Positions 37,046-45,732 of a stretch of 64,000 bases of DNA are shown piece after piece. Made by a program: the position numbers and the translations under genes. Position 1 is the stretch's first letter. Each line of letters opens with the position of its first letter. The stretch comes from Pseudomonas paralcaligenes (GTDB lineage Bacteria > Pseudomonadota > Gammaproteobacteria > Pseudomonadales > Pseudomonadaceae): contig NZ_BPFX01000003.1 in assembly GCF_019655855.1 (NCBI RefSeq), positions 496,001 to 560,000 of the forward strand, in the 5' to 3' direction. The notes under the pieces are model-generated. The model worked only from the letters and a program-made list of their open reading frames with translations. It was not told the origin of the DNA and searched no databases.

Positions 37046-37114
37046 TTGTGGGAGCGGCCTTGGCCGCGATGGGCCTTGCGCGGGCTCATTTCGCGGCCAA
37101 GGCCGCTCCCACAA
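37046..37114. repeat. Perfect 24-bp REP-like inverted repeat, GGAGCGGCCTTGGCCGCGA family
   Basis: TTGTGGGAGCGGCCTTGGCC plus GCGA at 37046-37069 is repeated exactly inverted at 37091-37114. It occupies the gap between cbrX and gluQ, both transcribed from the minus strand. Confidence 0.9.
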
Positions 37115-37141
37115 GATGTGCCGCTTACTTGATGGTGCCGC

Positions 37142-38026
37142 TTACTTGAGCTGGGCCTCGGCCAGGGTGCGGCTGCGCGGGATGCGCGTGGCGTCCCAGT
37201 GGGCGATGCCCCAGGCCAGCGCCTCGCGCGGCGTGGCGGCGGCCAGTTCGGCCGGCGGTTGCTGGCCGAGGGCGCGCAGGGCGCGGGCCAGCAGCGGCGC
37301 GGCCTGGTCCGCCGGCAGCGGCGGCGAGCGGTAGCGCTTGCCCAGCTTGTGGCCGTCCGGCTGGATGATCAGCGGCACGTGCAGGTAGCGCGGCTGCGGC
37401 AGGCCGAGCAGTTCCTGCAGGTACAGCTGGCGCGGCGTGGAGTCGAGCAGGTCGGCGCCGCGCACCACGTCGGTCACGCCCTGCCAGGCGTCGTCCAGCA
37501 CCACCGCCAGCTGGTAGGCGAACAGGCCGTCGCGGCGGCGGATCACGAAGTCGCCGACCTCGCGGCCCAGGTGCTGGCGGAACTCGCCCTGAACGCGGTC
37601 GACGAAGCGGTACTCCAGTTCTGGCACGCGCAGGCGGATGGCGGCGTCGTGGTCGGCATGGCCGGCGTTGCGGCAGGTGCCCGGGTAGATGCCACCGCAG
37701 CCTTCCAGCTGCTTGCGCGAGCAGGTGCAGGCATAGGCCAGGCCCTGGGCGAACAGGCGCTCGATCAGCGCGGCGTATTCGGCGTGGCGCTCGCTCTGCC
37801 GGACCAGTTCGCCGTCCCACTCGAAGCCGTAGGTCTCCAGGCTGCGCAGGATGGCGTCCTGGGCGCCGGGCATCTCGCGCGGCGGGTCGAGATCTTCCAT
37901 GCGCAGCAACCACCGGCCGCCGACGTGGCGGGCGTCCAGGTAGGAGGCGAGGGCGGCGACCAGCGAACCGAAGTGCAGGTAGCCGCTGGGGGTGGGGGCG
38001 AAGCGTCCGATGTAGGAACTGTTCAT
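37142..38026 (-). CDS. gluQ: Glutamyl-Q tRNA(Asp) synthetase
   Basis: GluQ charges glutamate onto queuosine in tRNA(Asp). The 294-residue protein is a truncated GluRS without an anticodon-binding domain. It has RFAPTPSGYLHFGSLVAAL (HIGH-like), zinc ligands in CTCSRKQLEGCGGIYPGTCR, and the KMSKS-like HKLGKRYRS. ATG 38026 (MNSSYIGRFAPTPSG) matches the family. It lies downstream of dksA on the same strand, the conserved order, though a REP element and a hairpin stand between them. Confidence 0.96.
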   Translation of the reverse strand: MNSSYIGRFAPTPSGYLHFGSLVAALASYLDARHVGGRWLLRMEDLDPPREMPGAQDAILRSLETYGFEWDGELVRQSERHAEYAALIERLFAQGLAYACTCSRKQLEGCGGIYPGTCRNAGHADHDAAIRLRVPELEYRFVDRVQGEFRQHLGREVGDFVIRRRDGLFAYQLAVVLDDAWQGVTDVVRGADLLDSTPRQLYLQELLGLPQPRYLHVPLIIQPDGHKLGKRYRSPPLPADQAAPLLARALRALGQQPPAELAAATPREALAWGIAHWDATRIPRSRTLAEAQLK

Positions 38027-38070
38027 TGGCGCGGGGCTGGAGCGATGGTCAGTCGTTGGCCATCCGACCC

Positions 38071-38139
38071 TGTAGGAGCTAGTTCTGCTCGCGAACGCGG
38101 GAAACACGGCAGGCTTCGCGAGCCGGGCTCGCTCCTAAG
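38071..38139. repeat. REP-like inverted repeat, TGTAGGAGCTAG...GCTCGCGAA type
   Basis: TGTAGGAGCTAGTTCTGCTC with GCGAA at 38071-38095 faces TTCGCGAGCCGGGCTCGCTC with CTAAG ending at 38139. The arms are related but imperfect. It separates dksA from gluQ. Confidence 0.78.
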
Positions 38140-38168
38140 AAGCGGTTGCGAAGCCGGGGCAGAAACAG

Positions 38169-38191
38169 AACGGGGCGCCGTGGCGCCCCGT
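38169..38191 (-). terminator. Hairpin after dksA
   Basis: ACGGGGCGCC and GGCGCCCCGT surround a two-base loop 9 bases after the dksA stop. It is followed on the minus strand by TCTGTTTCTG, a modest U-rich tract, so it is a probable terminator. Confidence 0.65.
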
Positions 38192-38199
38192 CGTGCAAC

Positions 38200-38643
38200 T
38201 CAGGAACCGAGCTGCTTTTCCTTGATTTCCGCGAGGGTCTTGCAGTCGATGCACAGGGTCGCGGTGGGGCGGGCTTCCAGGCGGCGGATGCCGATTTCCA
38301 CGCCGCAGGAGTCGCACCAGCCGTACTCGTTGTCCTCGATCAGCTGCAGGGTCTCGTCGATCTTCTTGATCAGCTTGCGCTCGCGGTCGCGGGCACGCAG
38401 TTCCAGGCTGAATTCTTCTTCCTGGCTGGCGCGGTCGGCCGGATCGGGGAAGTTGGCCGCCTCGTCCTGCATGTGGTGCACGGTGCGGTCGACTTCCTGC
38501 ATCAGCTCCAGCTTCCACTTGTTGAGGATGCCGGTGAAGTGAGCCCGCATCGGCTCGCTCATGTATTCCTCGCCCTTCTTCTCTTTGTAGGGTTCGAAGC
38601 CACGAACCAGCTGGTTGCTGTTCTCTTTCGCTTTGGTGGGCAT
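38200..38643 (-). CDS. dksA: RNA polymerase-binding transcription factor DksA
   Basis: DksA binds the RNA polymerase secondary channel and works with ppGpp. The 147-residue protein has the coiled coil (residues 35-105) with the acidic tip FPDPADRAS. Its zinc finger is Cys110, Cys113, Cys131, Cys134 (YGWCDSCG ... LCIDCKT), so this is the canonical zinc-containing DksA and not the Cys-poor DksA2 paralogue. The 198-base gap upstream to the aminotransferase gene holds divergent promoters; nothing else is visible there. Confidence 0.98.
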   Translation of the reverse strand: MPTKAKENSNQLVRGFEPYKEKKGEEYMSEPMRAHFTGILNKWKLELMQEVDRTVHHMQDEAANFPDPADRASQEEEFSLELRARDRERKLIKKIDETLQLIEDNEYGWCDSCGVEIGIRRLEARPTATLCIDCKTLAEIKEKQLGS

Positions 38644-38841
38644 GGATGACCGCCTCTCACTCTCTCTGATCCAATGCGCAGGATCGGTTCCTTTGCCGGC
38701 AAGTGACGCCGGGCCTGCGGCTGCAAGCCGGCGAACTTACCAGATCGATTCGGGCGATGCCACTCCCGGTTGTCACGCTTCCTACAAGCATCGGGGGCAG
38801 TTGGTTAGAATCCCCCCTTTTATCCAATTAAGGAAGGCCAT

Positions 38842-40023
38842 ATGGCCCAGCCCTTCAGCGCACGTAGCCGCGCCATCGAACCCTTCCACGTCATGGCGCT
38901 GCTGGCACGGGCCAACGAGTTGCAGGCCGCTGGCCATGACGTGATTCACCTGGAGATCGGCGAGCCGGATTTCACCACCGCCGAGCCCATCGTGCGCGCC
39001 GGACAGGCCGCGCTGGCCGCCGGGCATACCCGCTACACCGCGGCGCGTGGCATTCCCCAGCTGCGCCAGGCCATCGCCGGTTTCTACGCCAGCCGCTACG
39101 GTCTGGATATCGACCCCGAACGCATCCTGATTACTCCCGGTGGTTCGGGGGCGCTGCTGCTGGCCGCCAGCCTGCTGGTCGATCCGGGCCGACACTGGCT
39201 GCTGGCCGACCCCGGCTACCCGTGCAACCGCCACTTCCTGCGCCTGGTGGAGGGTGCCGCGCAGCTGGTGCCGGTCGGCCCCGAGAGCCGTTACCAGCTC
39301 ACCCCGCAGCTGGTGGAGCGGCACTGGGATGCGGACAGCGTTGGCGCCCTGGTCGCCTCGCCGGCCAACCCCACCGGCACCCTGCTGCAGCGCGACGAAC
39401 TGGCGGCGCTGTCGGCCACGCTCAAGGCGCGCGGCGGTCATCTGGTGGTGGACGAGATCTACCACGGCCTGACCTACGGCACGGACGCGGCCAGCGTGCT
39501 GGAGGTGGACGACGACGCCTTCGTGCTCAACAGTTTCTCCAAATATTTCGGCATGACCGGCTGGCGCCTGGGCTGGCTGGTGGCGCCGCAGGGCGCGGTG
39601 CCGGAGCTGGAGAAGCTGGCGCAGAACCTCTACATCAGCGCGCCTTCCATGGCCCAGCATGCCGCGCTGGCCTGCTTCGAGCCGGCCAGCCTGGCGATCT
39701 TCGAGGAGCGCCGCCACGAGTTCCAGCGGCGCCGCGACTACCTGCTGCCGGCCCTGCGTGAGCTGGGCTTCCGCATCGCGGTGGAGCCGGAGGGCGCCTT
39801 CTATTTATATGCGGACATCTCGGCCTTCGGCGGCGACGCCTTCGCCTTCTGCCGGCACTTCATCGAGACCGAGCACCTGGCCTTCACCCCGGGCCTGGAC
39901 TTCGGCCGCCACCTGGCCGGCCAGCACGTGCGCTTCGCCTACACGCAGAGCGTCGAGCGCCTGCAGCAGGCGGTGGAGCGCATCGCCCGCGGCCTGAAGA
40001 CGTGGAACCCCAATGCGCTTTGA
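38842..40023 (+). CDS. Pyridoxal phosphate-dependent class I/II aminotransferase
   Basis: The 393-residue enzyme is a fold-type I aminotransferase of the aspartate aminotransferase superfamily. The PLP-binding lysine is in [17 protein letters not shown]. Other signatures are [32 protein letters not shown] and [10 protein letters not shown]. Substrate specificity is not determined by these motifs. ATG 38842 follows AAGGAAGG. It is divergent from dksA and overlaps sfsA by 11 bases, which matches the conserved dksA/aminotransferase/sfsA neighbourhood. Confidence 0.93.
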   Translation: MAQPFSARSRAIEPFHVMALLARANELQAAGHDVIHLEIGEPDFTTAEPIVRAGQAALAAGHTRYTAARGIPQLRQAIAGFYASRYGLDIDPERILITPGGSGALLLAASLLVDPGRHWLLADPGYPCNRHFLRLVEGAAQLVPVGPESRYQLTPQLVERHWDADSVGALVASPANPTGTLLQRDELAALSATLKARGGHLVVDEIYHGLTYGTDAASVLEVDDDAFVLNSFSKYFGMTGWRLGWLVAPQGAVPELEKLAQNLYISAPSMAQHAALACFEPASLAIFEERRHEFQRRRDYLLPALRELGFRIAVEPEGAFYLYADISAFGGDAFAFCRHFIETEHLAFTPGLDFGRHLAGQHVRFAYTQSVERLQQAVERIARGLKTWNPNAL

Positions 40024-40762
40024 TCCGCCGCTGGAGGAAGGGCGCCTGCTGCGCCGCTACAAGCGCTTCCTGGCCGACATCGAGACGGCGAAAGGCGAGG
40101 CGCTGACCATCCACTGTCCGAACACCGGCTCCATGCTCAACTGCATGAGCGAGGGCTGCCGGGTCTGGTTCAGCCGTTCCAGTGATCCCAAGCGCAAGCT
40201 GCCGGGCACCTGGGAGCTGGGCGAGACCCCGCACGGGCGCCTGGCCTGCCTCAACACCGGCCGGGCCAACGCCCTGGTGGAAGAGGCGCTGCGCGCCGGG
40301 ATCGTCAGCGAACTCGCCGGCTTCACCGGCCTGCGCCGCGAGGTGGTCTACGGCAGCGAGGGCAGCCGGGCGGACTTCCGCCTGGACTACGCCTCCGGCG
40401 CGGTGATGCTGGAAGTGAAGAGCGTGACCCTGGGCTTCGCCGACTCCCGCGTCGCCGCCTTTCCCGACGCGGTGACCGCGCGCGGCGCCAAGCACCTGCG
40501 CGAGCTGGCGGCGCTGGCGCGGCAGGGTGCGCGCGCGGTGCTGCTGTACTGCGTGAACCTGAGCGGGGTCGACGCGGTGCGCGCCGCCGGGGAGATCGAC
40601 CCGGTCTACGCGGCCGCCCTGGACGAGGCGATGGCGGCGGGTGTCGAGGTGCTGGCCTACGGCGCCGATGTCAGCCCCGAGGGCGTCTGGCTCAATCGCC
40701 GTCTGCGCCTGGAAACGTCCGCTGGCGATAGGCCGACGGCGGCACCCCTTCCCAGCGCTTGA
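40013..40762 (+). CDS. sfsA: Sugar fermentation stimulation protein homologue SfsA
   Basis: The 249-residue protein is SfsA, with [37 protein letters not shown] and the nuclease-like [21 protein letters not shown]. SfsA was found as a stimulator of maltose genes in E. coli and has a DNA-binding and nuclease-like fold; the true function is uncertain. The start overlaps the aminotransferase gene, so it is probably cotranslated. Its 3' end overlaps the convergent AraC regulator gene by 71 bases. Confidence 0.94.
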   Translation: MRFDPPLEEGRLLRRYKRFLADIETAKGEALTIHCPNTGSMLNCMSEGCRVWFSRSSDPKRKLPGTWELGETPHGRLACLNTGRANALVEEALRAGIVSELAGFTGLRREVVYGSEGSRADFRLDYASGAVMLEVKSVTLGFADSRVAAFPDAVTARGAKHLRELAALARQGARAVLLYCVNLSGVDAVRAAGEIDPVYAAALDEAMAAGVEVLAYGADVSPEGVWLNRRLRLETSAGDRPTAAPLPSA

Positions 40763-41720
40763 AGGCGCGGCGGAAGTTGGCCTGGTCGGTGTAGCCCAGG
40801 GTGCCGGCGATCTCCTCCACCGTCAGATGCCCGGCCTTGAGGTGTTCCACCGCCAGGGTGTGGCGCACCTCTTCGAGAATCTGCTTGAACGAGGTGCCCT
40901 CGGCCAGCAGGCGGCGGTGCAGGGTGCGCGGGGTCAGGTGGAGCAGGCGCGCGGTGACGTTGAGGCTGGGGAAGCCGTGCTGCTTCTCCAGCATCACCCG
41001 GCGCACGCGGGCGTTCATCGAGGTCTTTTCCTCCAGCTTGGCCAGTTCGCGCTGGCAGATCTGCTCGGCCTCGCGGAAGGCGGCCGGGTCGGCCATCTTC
41101 AGCGGCATGTCGAGCAGCGCCGCGTCCAGGGTGAAGCCGGCCCAGGGCTGGTCGTAGGCGACTTCGCAGCCGAACATCTCGGCGGCCAGCGCGGCGTAGC
41201 CCGGCTCCGGGCAGGGGAAGCACACCCGGCGCGGGCGGGCGGCGCCCAGGGTGATGGCGTCGAACACGTGCTTGATGGCCAGCATCACCGCCTCCTGCAG
41301 CGGACGCTCGCTGGCGCCCAGGGCGTAGTTGGCGCGGAAGCGGATGTGCTCCAGCCCGGCCGCTTCGTCGTGCTCATGCTCCAGGTCGAACAGCGTGGTG
41401 CGCAGCGCCAGGTAGCGTTGCAGCAGGTGCAGCGCCTGGCGCGGCGACTCGCTCTGCAGCGCGGCGAAGCCGAGGATGCCGTGGGTGTTGACCACCAGCC
41501 GCTCGCCGATCAGCAGGCCGAACGCTGGTTCGCCGGTCAGCGCCAGGGCGCCCTCGATCAGTTGGCGGAACACGGCGAAGTCCGGCTGGAAGCCGGGTTC
41601 GTCGAGCCGGCGCGGGCTCAGCTGGCTGCGTGCCAGCCAGTCTTCGGGCGCCACGCCCATGGCGCGCAGCTGCTCGGCGATCTGTCGCAGGTACTGCACG
41701 GGCAGGGTGAAGTCGACCAT
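40692..41720 (-). CDS. AraC-family transcriptional regulator
   Basis: The 342-residue protein has an N-terminal ligand-binding domain of the OruR/AlkR-like kind (arabinose-binding-like, [24 protein letters not shown]). The C-terminal AraC double helix-turn-helix ([40 protein letters not shown]) follows. It is divergent from the reductase/hydroxylase operon, so it is the likely regulator of that operon, responding to a hydrophobic substrate or product. Some AlkB systems are controlled by AraC-type AlkR, which supports the idea without proving it. Confidence 0.9.
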   Translation of the reverse strand: MVDFTLPVQYLRQIAEQLRAMGVAPEDWLARSQLSPRRLDEPGFQPDFAVFRQLIEGALALTGEPAFGLLIGERLVVNTHGILGFAALQSESPRQALHLLQRYLALRTTLFDLEHEHDEAAGLEHIRFRANYALGASERPLQEAVMLAIKHVFDAITLGAARPRRVCFPCPEPGYAALAAEMFGCEVAYDQPWAGFTLDAALLDMPLKMADPAAFREAEQICQRELAKLEEKTSMNARVRRVMLEKQHGFPSLNVTARLLHLTPRTLHRRLLAEGTSFKQILEEVRHTLAVEHLKAGHLTVEEIAGTLGYTDQANFRRAFKRWEGVPPSAYRQRTFPGADGD

Positions 41721-41854
41721 GGGCGGTTCCGGCTGGGGTGCGAGGGGTGAAAAGTGTCAATAAATGACCTGTGGATTGTCAATCCGCAACCTCTCGCCCG
41801 GAGCCCGGGTTGGCCGAGGATGGTGGCGTCATCCACCACCCCTGCGGAGCCCTC

Positions 41855-42886
41855 ATGTTCTCTTTCTTCGCCAGGCGCCGTGCTGCCACGGCGCTGATCA
41901 ACGGCACGGCGGTCGTGGTCGAGCCGCGCGAGACCCTGTTGCAGGCGGCCCTGCGCCAGGGCATCGACTTTCCCCACAGCTGCCGGGTCGGCGGGTGTGC
42001 CAGCTGCAAGTGCCGGCTGGTCGCCGGCCAGGTGCGCGAACTCACCGAGACCGGCTACATCCTCTCCGACGAGGAACTCGACGCCGGCTACATCCTCGCC
42101 TGCCAGAGCCTGCCCAGGGGCGATGTGCGCATCGAGGTCGACCTGTCCCGCGCCCAGGCGCGGCGCCAGGTGCGCGGCCGGGTGGTGGCGCAGGAGCGGC
42201 TGACCCACGACATCACCCGGCTGGTGATCCAGCTCGAAGAGAGCCTGCCGTACAAGGCCGGCCAGTACGCCGAACTCGGTCTCGACGCGCTGCCGGGGCA
42301 TGCGCGCAGCTTCTCCTTCGCCTGCCGCCCGCGGCCGGACGCCAAGGTCGAGTTCTTCATCCGCAAGGTGCCGGGCGGGCGCCTCACCGGCCTGGTCGAC
42401 GGCCAGTCGCTGCTGGGTCTGGGCGCGACGCTGGAGGGGCCGCTGGGCGACTTCCACCTGCGCCCGGCCGCGGCGCCGCTGCTGCTGGTGGCCGGCGGTA
42501 GCGGGCTGGCGCCGATCCTGGCGCTGCTCGAGGAGGCCCTGGCCGCCGGCGCCAGCCGCCCGGTCAGCCTGCTGTTCGGCGCCCGCGAGGCGCGCGACCT
42601 CTACTGCCTGGAGGCCATCGAGGCCCTGGCGGCGCAGTGGCGCGCGCCGTTCCGCTTCCTGCAGGTGCTGTCCGAGGCCGCCGCCGACGCCGACTGGCAG
42701 GGCGCGCGGGGCTGGATCACCGAGCACATCCCCGCATGGCTGGAGGACGGCGCCCACGCCTACCTGTGCGGGCCGCCGGCCATGATCGACAGCGCGGTGG
42801 CGCTGTTGCGCGAGCGCGGCGTGGCCCACGAACACATCCACGCCGACCGCCTCATTACCCGACACGGCCCGCTGGCGGCCGCATGA
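41855..42886 (+). CDS. XylA-like NAD(P)H:ferredoxin oxidoreductase with N-terminal [2Fe-2S] domain
   Basis: The 343-residue electron-transfer protein has a plant-type ferredoxin domain at the N-terminus (residues 12-95) with the cluster ligands in CRVGGCASCKCRLV and a later Cys in ILACQSLPRG. An FAD/NAD reductase follows, with ARSFSFACRP, LLLVAGGSGLAPILALL and AYLCGPPAMIDSAV. It should supply electrons from NAD(P)H to the membrane hydroxylase encoded next; the stop overlaps the hydroxylase frame as ATGA. ATG 41855 follows TGCGGAGCC. This single-chain reductase plus AlkB-type hydroxylase pair resembles xylene monooxygenase XylMA. Confidence 0.93.
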   Translation: MFSFFARRRAATALINGTAVVVEPRETLLQAALRQGIDFPHSCRVGGCASCKCRLVAGQVRELTETGYILSDEELDAGYILACQSLPRGDVRIEVDLSRAQARRQVRGRVVAQERLTHDITRLVIQLEESLPYKAGQYAELGLDALPGHARSFSFACRPRPDAKVEFFIRKVPGGRLTGLVDGQSLLGLGATLEGPLGDFHLRPAAAPLLLVAGGSGLAPILALLEEALAAGASRPVSLLFGAREARDLYCLEAIEALAAQWRAPFRFLQVLSEAAADADWQGARGWITEHIPAWLEDGAHAYLCGPPAMIDSAVALLRERGVAHEHIHADRLITRHGPLAAA

Positions 42887-42918
42887 GCCCGAACATCACA
42901 ACAACACGCGAGGCGACC

Positions 42919-44088
42919 ATGAACGCGCTGCATTACCTGAAATTCTTCCTGTTCCACGCCATCGGCCTGCTGGCCGTCGTCGCCATCCTGGCCGGCGGCG
43001 CCTGGGTCACCTTCGGCCTGCTCGGCGTGCTGGCCATCTACCTGATCGGCGACGCGGTCTGCGGCGACGACACCAGCACGCCGCGCTTCGAGCACCCCGG
43101 CATCCTTACTTTCCAGTTGTGGCTGGCCCTGCCGCTGCTAGCCGGCATCGTCTTCGCGGCGCTGTGGAGCGTGAGCATCGGCGACTTCCTCGGCTTCGGC
43201 GCCGCGCTCGGCCGGCTGACCGGCCACGACCTGCTCGCCGCCCGCGACGCGACCGCCGCCGGCCACCACGTCTCCACCTGGCTGCTCACCGGCCTGATGA
43301 TCGGCATGATCGGAACCATCACCGCCCACGAGCTGACCCATCGCACCTGGGACCCGGTGTCCATGCTGATCGGCCGCTGGCTGCTGGCGTTCAGCTTCGA
43401 CACGGTGTTCTCCATCGAGCACGTCTACGGCCACCACCGCTATGTGTCGACCACCGAGGACCCGGCCACCGCGCCGCGCGGTCGCAACGTCTACTGGCAC
43501 ATCCTGGCCTCGACCGCGAAGGGCAATCTCAGTGCCTGGAAGATCGAGAGCAAACGCCTGGCGCGTAAGGGCCAGAGCCGCTTCGGCTGGCACAACGCGG
43601 TGCTTCGCGGCCATCTGATGAGCGTCCTGCTGGTCGCCGCCGCCTACGCCATCGGCGGCGTCGAAGCCGCCCTGTTCTTCGTCGCCTGCGCGCTGTGGGG
43701 CAAGGCGCTGCTGGAGATCGTCAACTACATGGAGCACTACGGCATGGTGCGCAACCCGGCCACGCCGGTGCAGCCGCGCCATTCCTGGAACACCAACCGG
43801 CGGATCAGCTCGTGGACCATGTTCAACCTGACCCGCCACTCGCACCACCACGCCCAGGGCGAGGTGCCCTACCAGGACCTGCGTCCTTTCCCGGACGCGC
43901 CGATGATGATCGGCGGTTATCTCACCACCATCCTTGTGGCGATGATCCCACCGCTCTGGCATCGGCTGATGACGCCCAAGGTGCTGGCCTGGGACCGCGA
44001 CCATGCCAGCGCCGAAGAGCTGGCCCTGGCCGCCGAGGCCAACGCGCGCAGCGGCATCGCCGCGCTGCGGCGGGGCGGCAGGGGCTGA
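42919..44088 (+). CDS. AlkB/XylM-type membrane di-iron hydroxylase
   Basis: The 389-residue integral membrane protein carries the complete histidine set of the AlkB/XylM clade: HELTH at 137-141, EHVYGHH at 167-173, the diagnostic NYMEHYG at 269-275, and RHSHHHA at 306-312. Several hydrophobic helices surround them. Such enzymes hydroxylate a terminal methyl of alkanes, fatty acids or methyl-aromatics. An earlier in-frame ATG at 42883 overlaps the reductase stop (ATGA) and would add 12 residues; ATG 42919 has AGG at a good distance. No rubredoxin is encoded nearby, and the fused reductase takes that role. The substrate is not known. Confidence 0.92.
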   Translation: MNALHYLKFFLFHAIGLLAVVAILAGGAWVTFGLLGVLAIYLIGDAVCGDDTSTPRFEHPGILTFQLWLALPLLAGIVFAALWSVSIGDFLGFGAALGRLTGHDLLAARDATAAGHHVSTWLLTGLMIGMIGTITAHELTHRTWDPVSMLIGRWLLAFSFDTVFSIEHVYGHHRYVSTTEDPATAPRGRNVYWHILASTAKGNLSAWKIESKRLARKGQSRFGWHNAVLRGHLMSVLLVAAAYAIGGVEAALFFVACALWGKALLEIVNYMEHYGMVRNPATPVQPRHSWNTNRRISSWTMFNLTRHSHHHAQGEVPYQDLRPFPDAPMMIGGYLTTILVAMIPPLWHRLMTPKVLAWDRDHASAEELALAAEANARSGIAALRRGGRG

Positions 44089-44089
44089 T

Positions 44090-44407
44090 TCAGTCGAGCA
44101 GCCACAGGCCCTGGTCGTCCTCGCGCACGGGCAGGGCCTGCAGCCTTTCACCGGCGCACGGGCCGGTCACGCACTCGCCGTCTTCGATGAGGAACAGCGC
44201 GCCGTGGTGGGCGCAGCGGATCAGGCTACCGCTGGCGTCGAGGAAGTCGTCCTCGCGCCATTCCAGCGCCAGGCCGCGATGGGGGCAACTGTTCAGGTAG
44301 ACATAGGGCCGGCCGTCGCGGCGCACCGCCAGCAGCTTGCGGCCCTGAACGGAAAAGCCCCGGCTGCGGCCTTCGACCAGCTCTTCCGGGGCACACAGGC
44401 GAATCAT
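44090..44407 (-). CDS. Rieske [2Fe-2S] ferredoxin-like protein
   Basis: The 105-residue single-domain Rieske protein has both cluster-binding boxes, CPHRG (residues 41-45) and CAHHG. It has no hydroxylase domain and no signal peptide, so it is a soluble ferredoxin, as in ring-dioxygenase chains, or an assimilatory NirD-like protein. It converges on the hydroxylase gene with the stop codons separated by a single base. It may serve the hydroxylase, but the opposite strand means it has a separate promoter. Confidence 0.9.
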   Translation of the reverse strand: MIRLCAPEELVEGRSRGFSVQGRKLLAVRRDGRPYVYLNSCPHRGLALEWREDDFLDASGSLIRCAHHGALFLIEDGECVTGPCAGERLQALPVREDDQGLWLLD

Positions 44408-44486
44408 GAGGAGCCTCCGTACCGGGGCGTAATGCTTTTCATGAAAGGAATGGCTATGTCCGAGTCAACGGCCGTTGGTGATCGCA

Positions 44487-44564
44487 AGCCCCTGTGGGAG
44501 CGGACTTGTCCGCGAACGGGGCTGACAGAAAAGCTTCGCGGACAAGTCCGCTCCCACAGGGGCT
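44487..44564. repeat. Perfect 30-bp REP-like inverted repeat, GGAGCGGACTTGTCCGCGAA family
   Basis: AGCCCCTGTGGGAGCGGACT plus ten bases at 44487-44516 is repeated in exact inversion at 44535-44564. A single unit of the same family occurs at 57582-57614. It fills the gap between the Rieske and DUF454 genes. Confidence 0.9.
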
Positions 44565-44628
44565 CGGGACTCGCCAGCAACATTCGATTGGGACAGGGCG
44601 GGGATTATCCGTCAGGCGCGAAGCGATG

Positions 44629-45030
44629 TCAGGCGTCGCGCGGCGTAGGCGTGCTGTCCGGGCGCGACCAAATCCACAGGTTGCCGACCGCCATCCCGGC
44701 GATCACTGCGTACAGCCAGTAGCCGTGGGGCAGGGTGATCAGCATGATCGCCAGCGCCGCGAGCATCGACAGGCTGGCGGCGACCTTGGCGCGGCGGGCG
44801 ACGGCCTTGCCGTTGCGCCAGTTGGCCAGGATCGGGCCGAACAGGCGGTGGTTCTCCAGCCAGCGGCTCAGCCGGGGCGAGCTGCGCGAGGCGGCCCAGG
44901 CGGCGAGCAGCACGAATTCGGTGGTCGGCAGCCCCGGCAGCACCAGCCCGACCAGGCCCACACCGAGGGAGGTGTAGGCCAGCAGGGCATACAGCAGGCG
45001 GACCGGCCGCGAGCGGGGCGTGGGACTCAA
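44629..45030 (-). CDS. DUF454 (YbaN-like) inner membrane protein
   Basis: The 133-residue protein has three or four hydrophobic segments and the DUF454 hallmark GLVGLVLPGLPTTEFVLLAAWAASRSSPRL. The start is a TTG at 45030 with GAGGCCGC upstream. It overlaps the heme oxygenase stop (TTGA), so it is translationally coupled to hemO. DUF454 genes are often found beside heme oxygenase genes in Pseudomonas, which hints at a link to heme or iron handling, but no function is established. Confidence 0.86.
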   Translation of the reverse strand: MSPTPRSRPVRLLYALLAYTSLGVGLVGLVLPGLPTTEFVLLAAWAASRSSPRLSRWLENHRLFGPILANWRNGKAVARRAKVAASLSMLAALAIMLITLPHGYWLYAVIAGMAVGNLWIWSRPDSTPTPRDA

Positions 45031-45608
45031 GCGGCCTCGGCCAGCGCGTAGCTGTGCTGCAGCAGCACGCCGAAGCGCTCGAAGGCGGCCAGGGCGCCGG
45101 CTTCCGCTGCGCGGTCTTCTTCTTCGCTCAGCGGCAGCGCATCGAGGGTCTGGGTGAACAGCTTCCAGCCGGCGGCGCGGCCGCCTTCCGGTTCGCCCAG
45201 GTGGCGGGCGCCGAAGGTTTCGCTCAGGCCCAGGGCGGCGACCCGCTTGATCAGGAAGGCGGCGCCGAGCTTGGAGCCCTCGGAGACGAACAGCCAGCCC
45301 AGCGCCTCGGCGCGGGACAGGTCGGCGGGTGCGCCGGGCACCGGGGCCGGGATCGCTGCGCCCAGGTCGCCGAGGTCGGCCTCGGCCTGGCGGGCGCGGC
45401 AGCGGGCGGCCAGGTCGGGGAAGAGGGCGATCAGCTCGGCGTCCTGGTAGAGCGCCTGCAGTTCGGACTGGAACAGGTACTGGGCCTGTACGAAGGGGGT
45501 GAAGTTCTCGCGGCTGGCGAACGGGTCGTGCGCCTTGACGGCGTTGTCGAGTCGTTCGTGGGGCGCGTGGGTCGCCTGGTTGAGGCGCTGGGAGCGCAGC
45601 GTGCTCAT
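45027..45608 (-). CDS. hemO: Heme oxygenase
   Basis: The 193-residue enzyme degrades heme to biliverdin, CO and iron, releasing iron from imported heme. It matches the bacterial HemO/PigA type: a likely proximal-His motif QATHAPHERLDNAV, FTPFVQAQYLFQSELQALY, and the distal-helix segment EALGWLFVSEGSKLGAAFL. The ATG at 45608 replaces an unlikely longer frame to 45725. It is placed right after the heme receptor gene and before the DUF454 gene. Confidence 0.95.
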   Translation of the reverse strand: MSTLRSQRLNQATHAPHERLDNAVKAHDPFASRENFTPFVQAQYLFQSELQALYQDAELIALFPDLAARCRARQAEADLGDLGAAIPAPVPGAPADLSRAEALGWLFVSEGSKLGAAFLIKRVAALGLSETFGARHLGEPEGGRAAGWKLFTQTLDALPLSEEEDRAAEAGALAAFERFGVLLQHSYALAEAA

Positions 45609-45732
45609 GCTGGGAGTCCTTTGATCGGAGGGTGTCAGAAAGACGAGACGAACGAGGCGGCGGATAACGTAAAGGACGCCGCCTCGCCCCGGCGGCGGGC
45701 GCTGTCGGGGCGGGACGGGTTTCACGCCGGGA

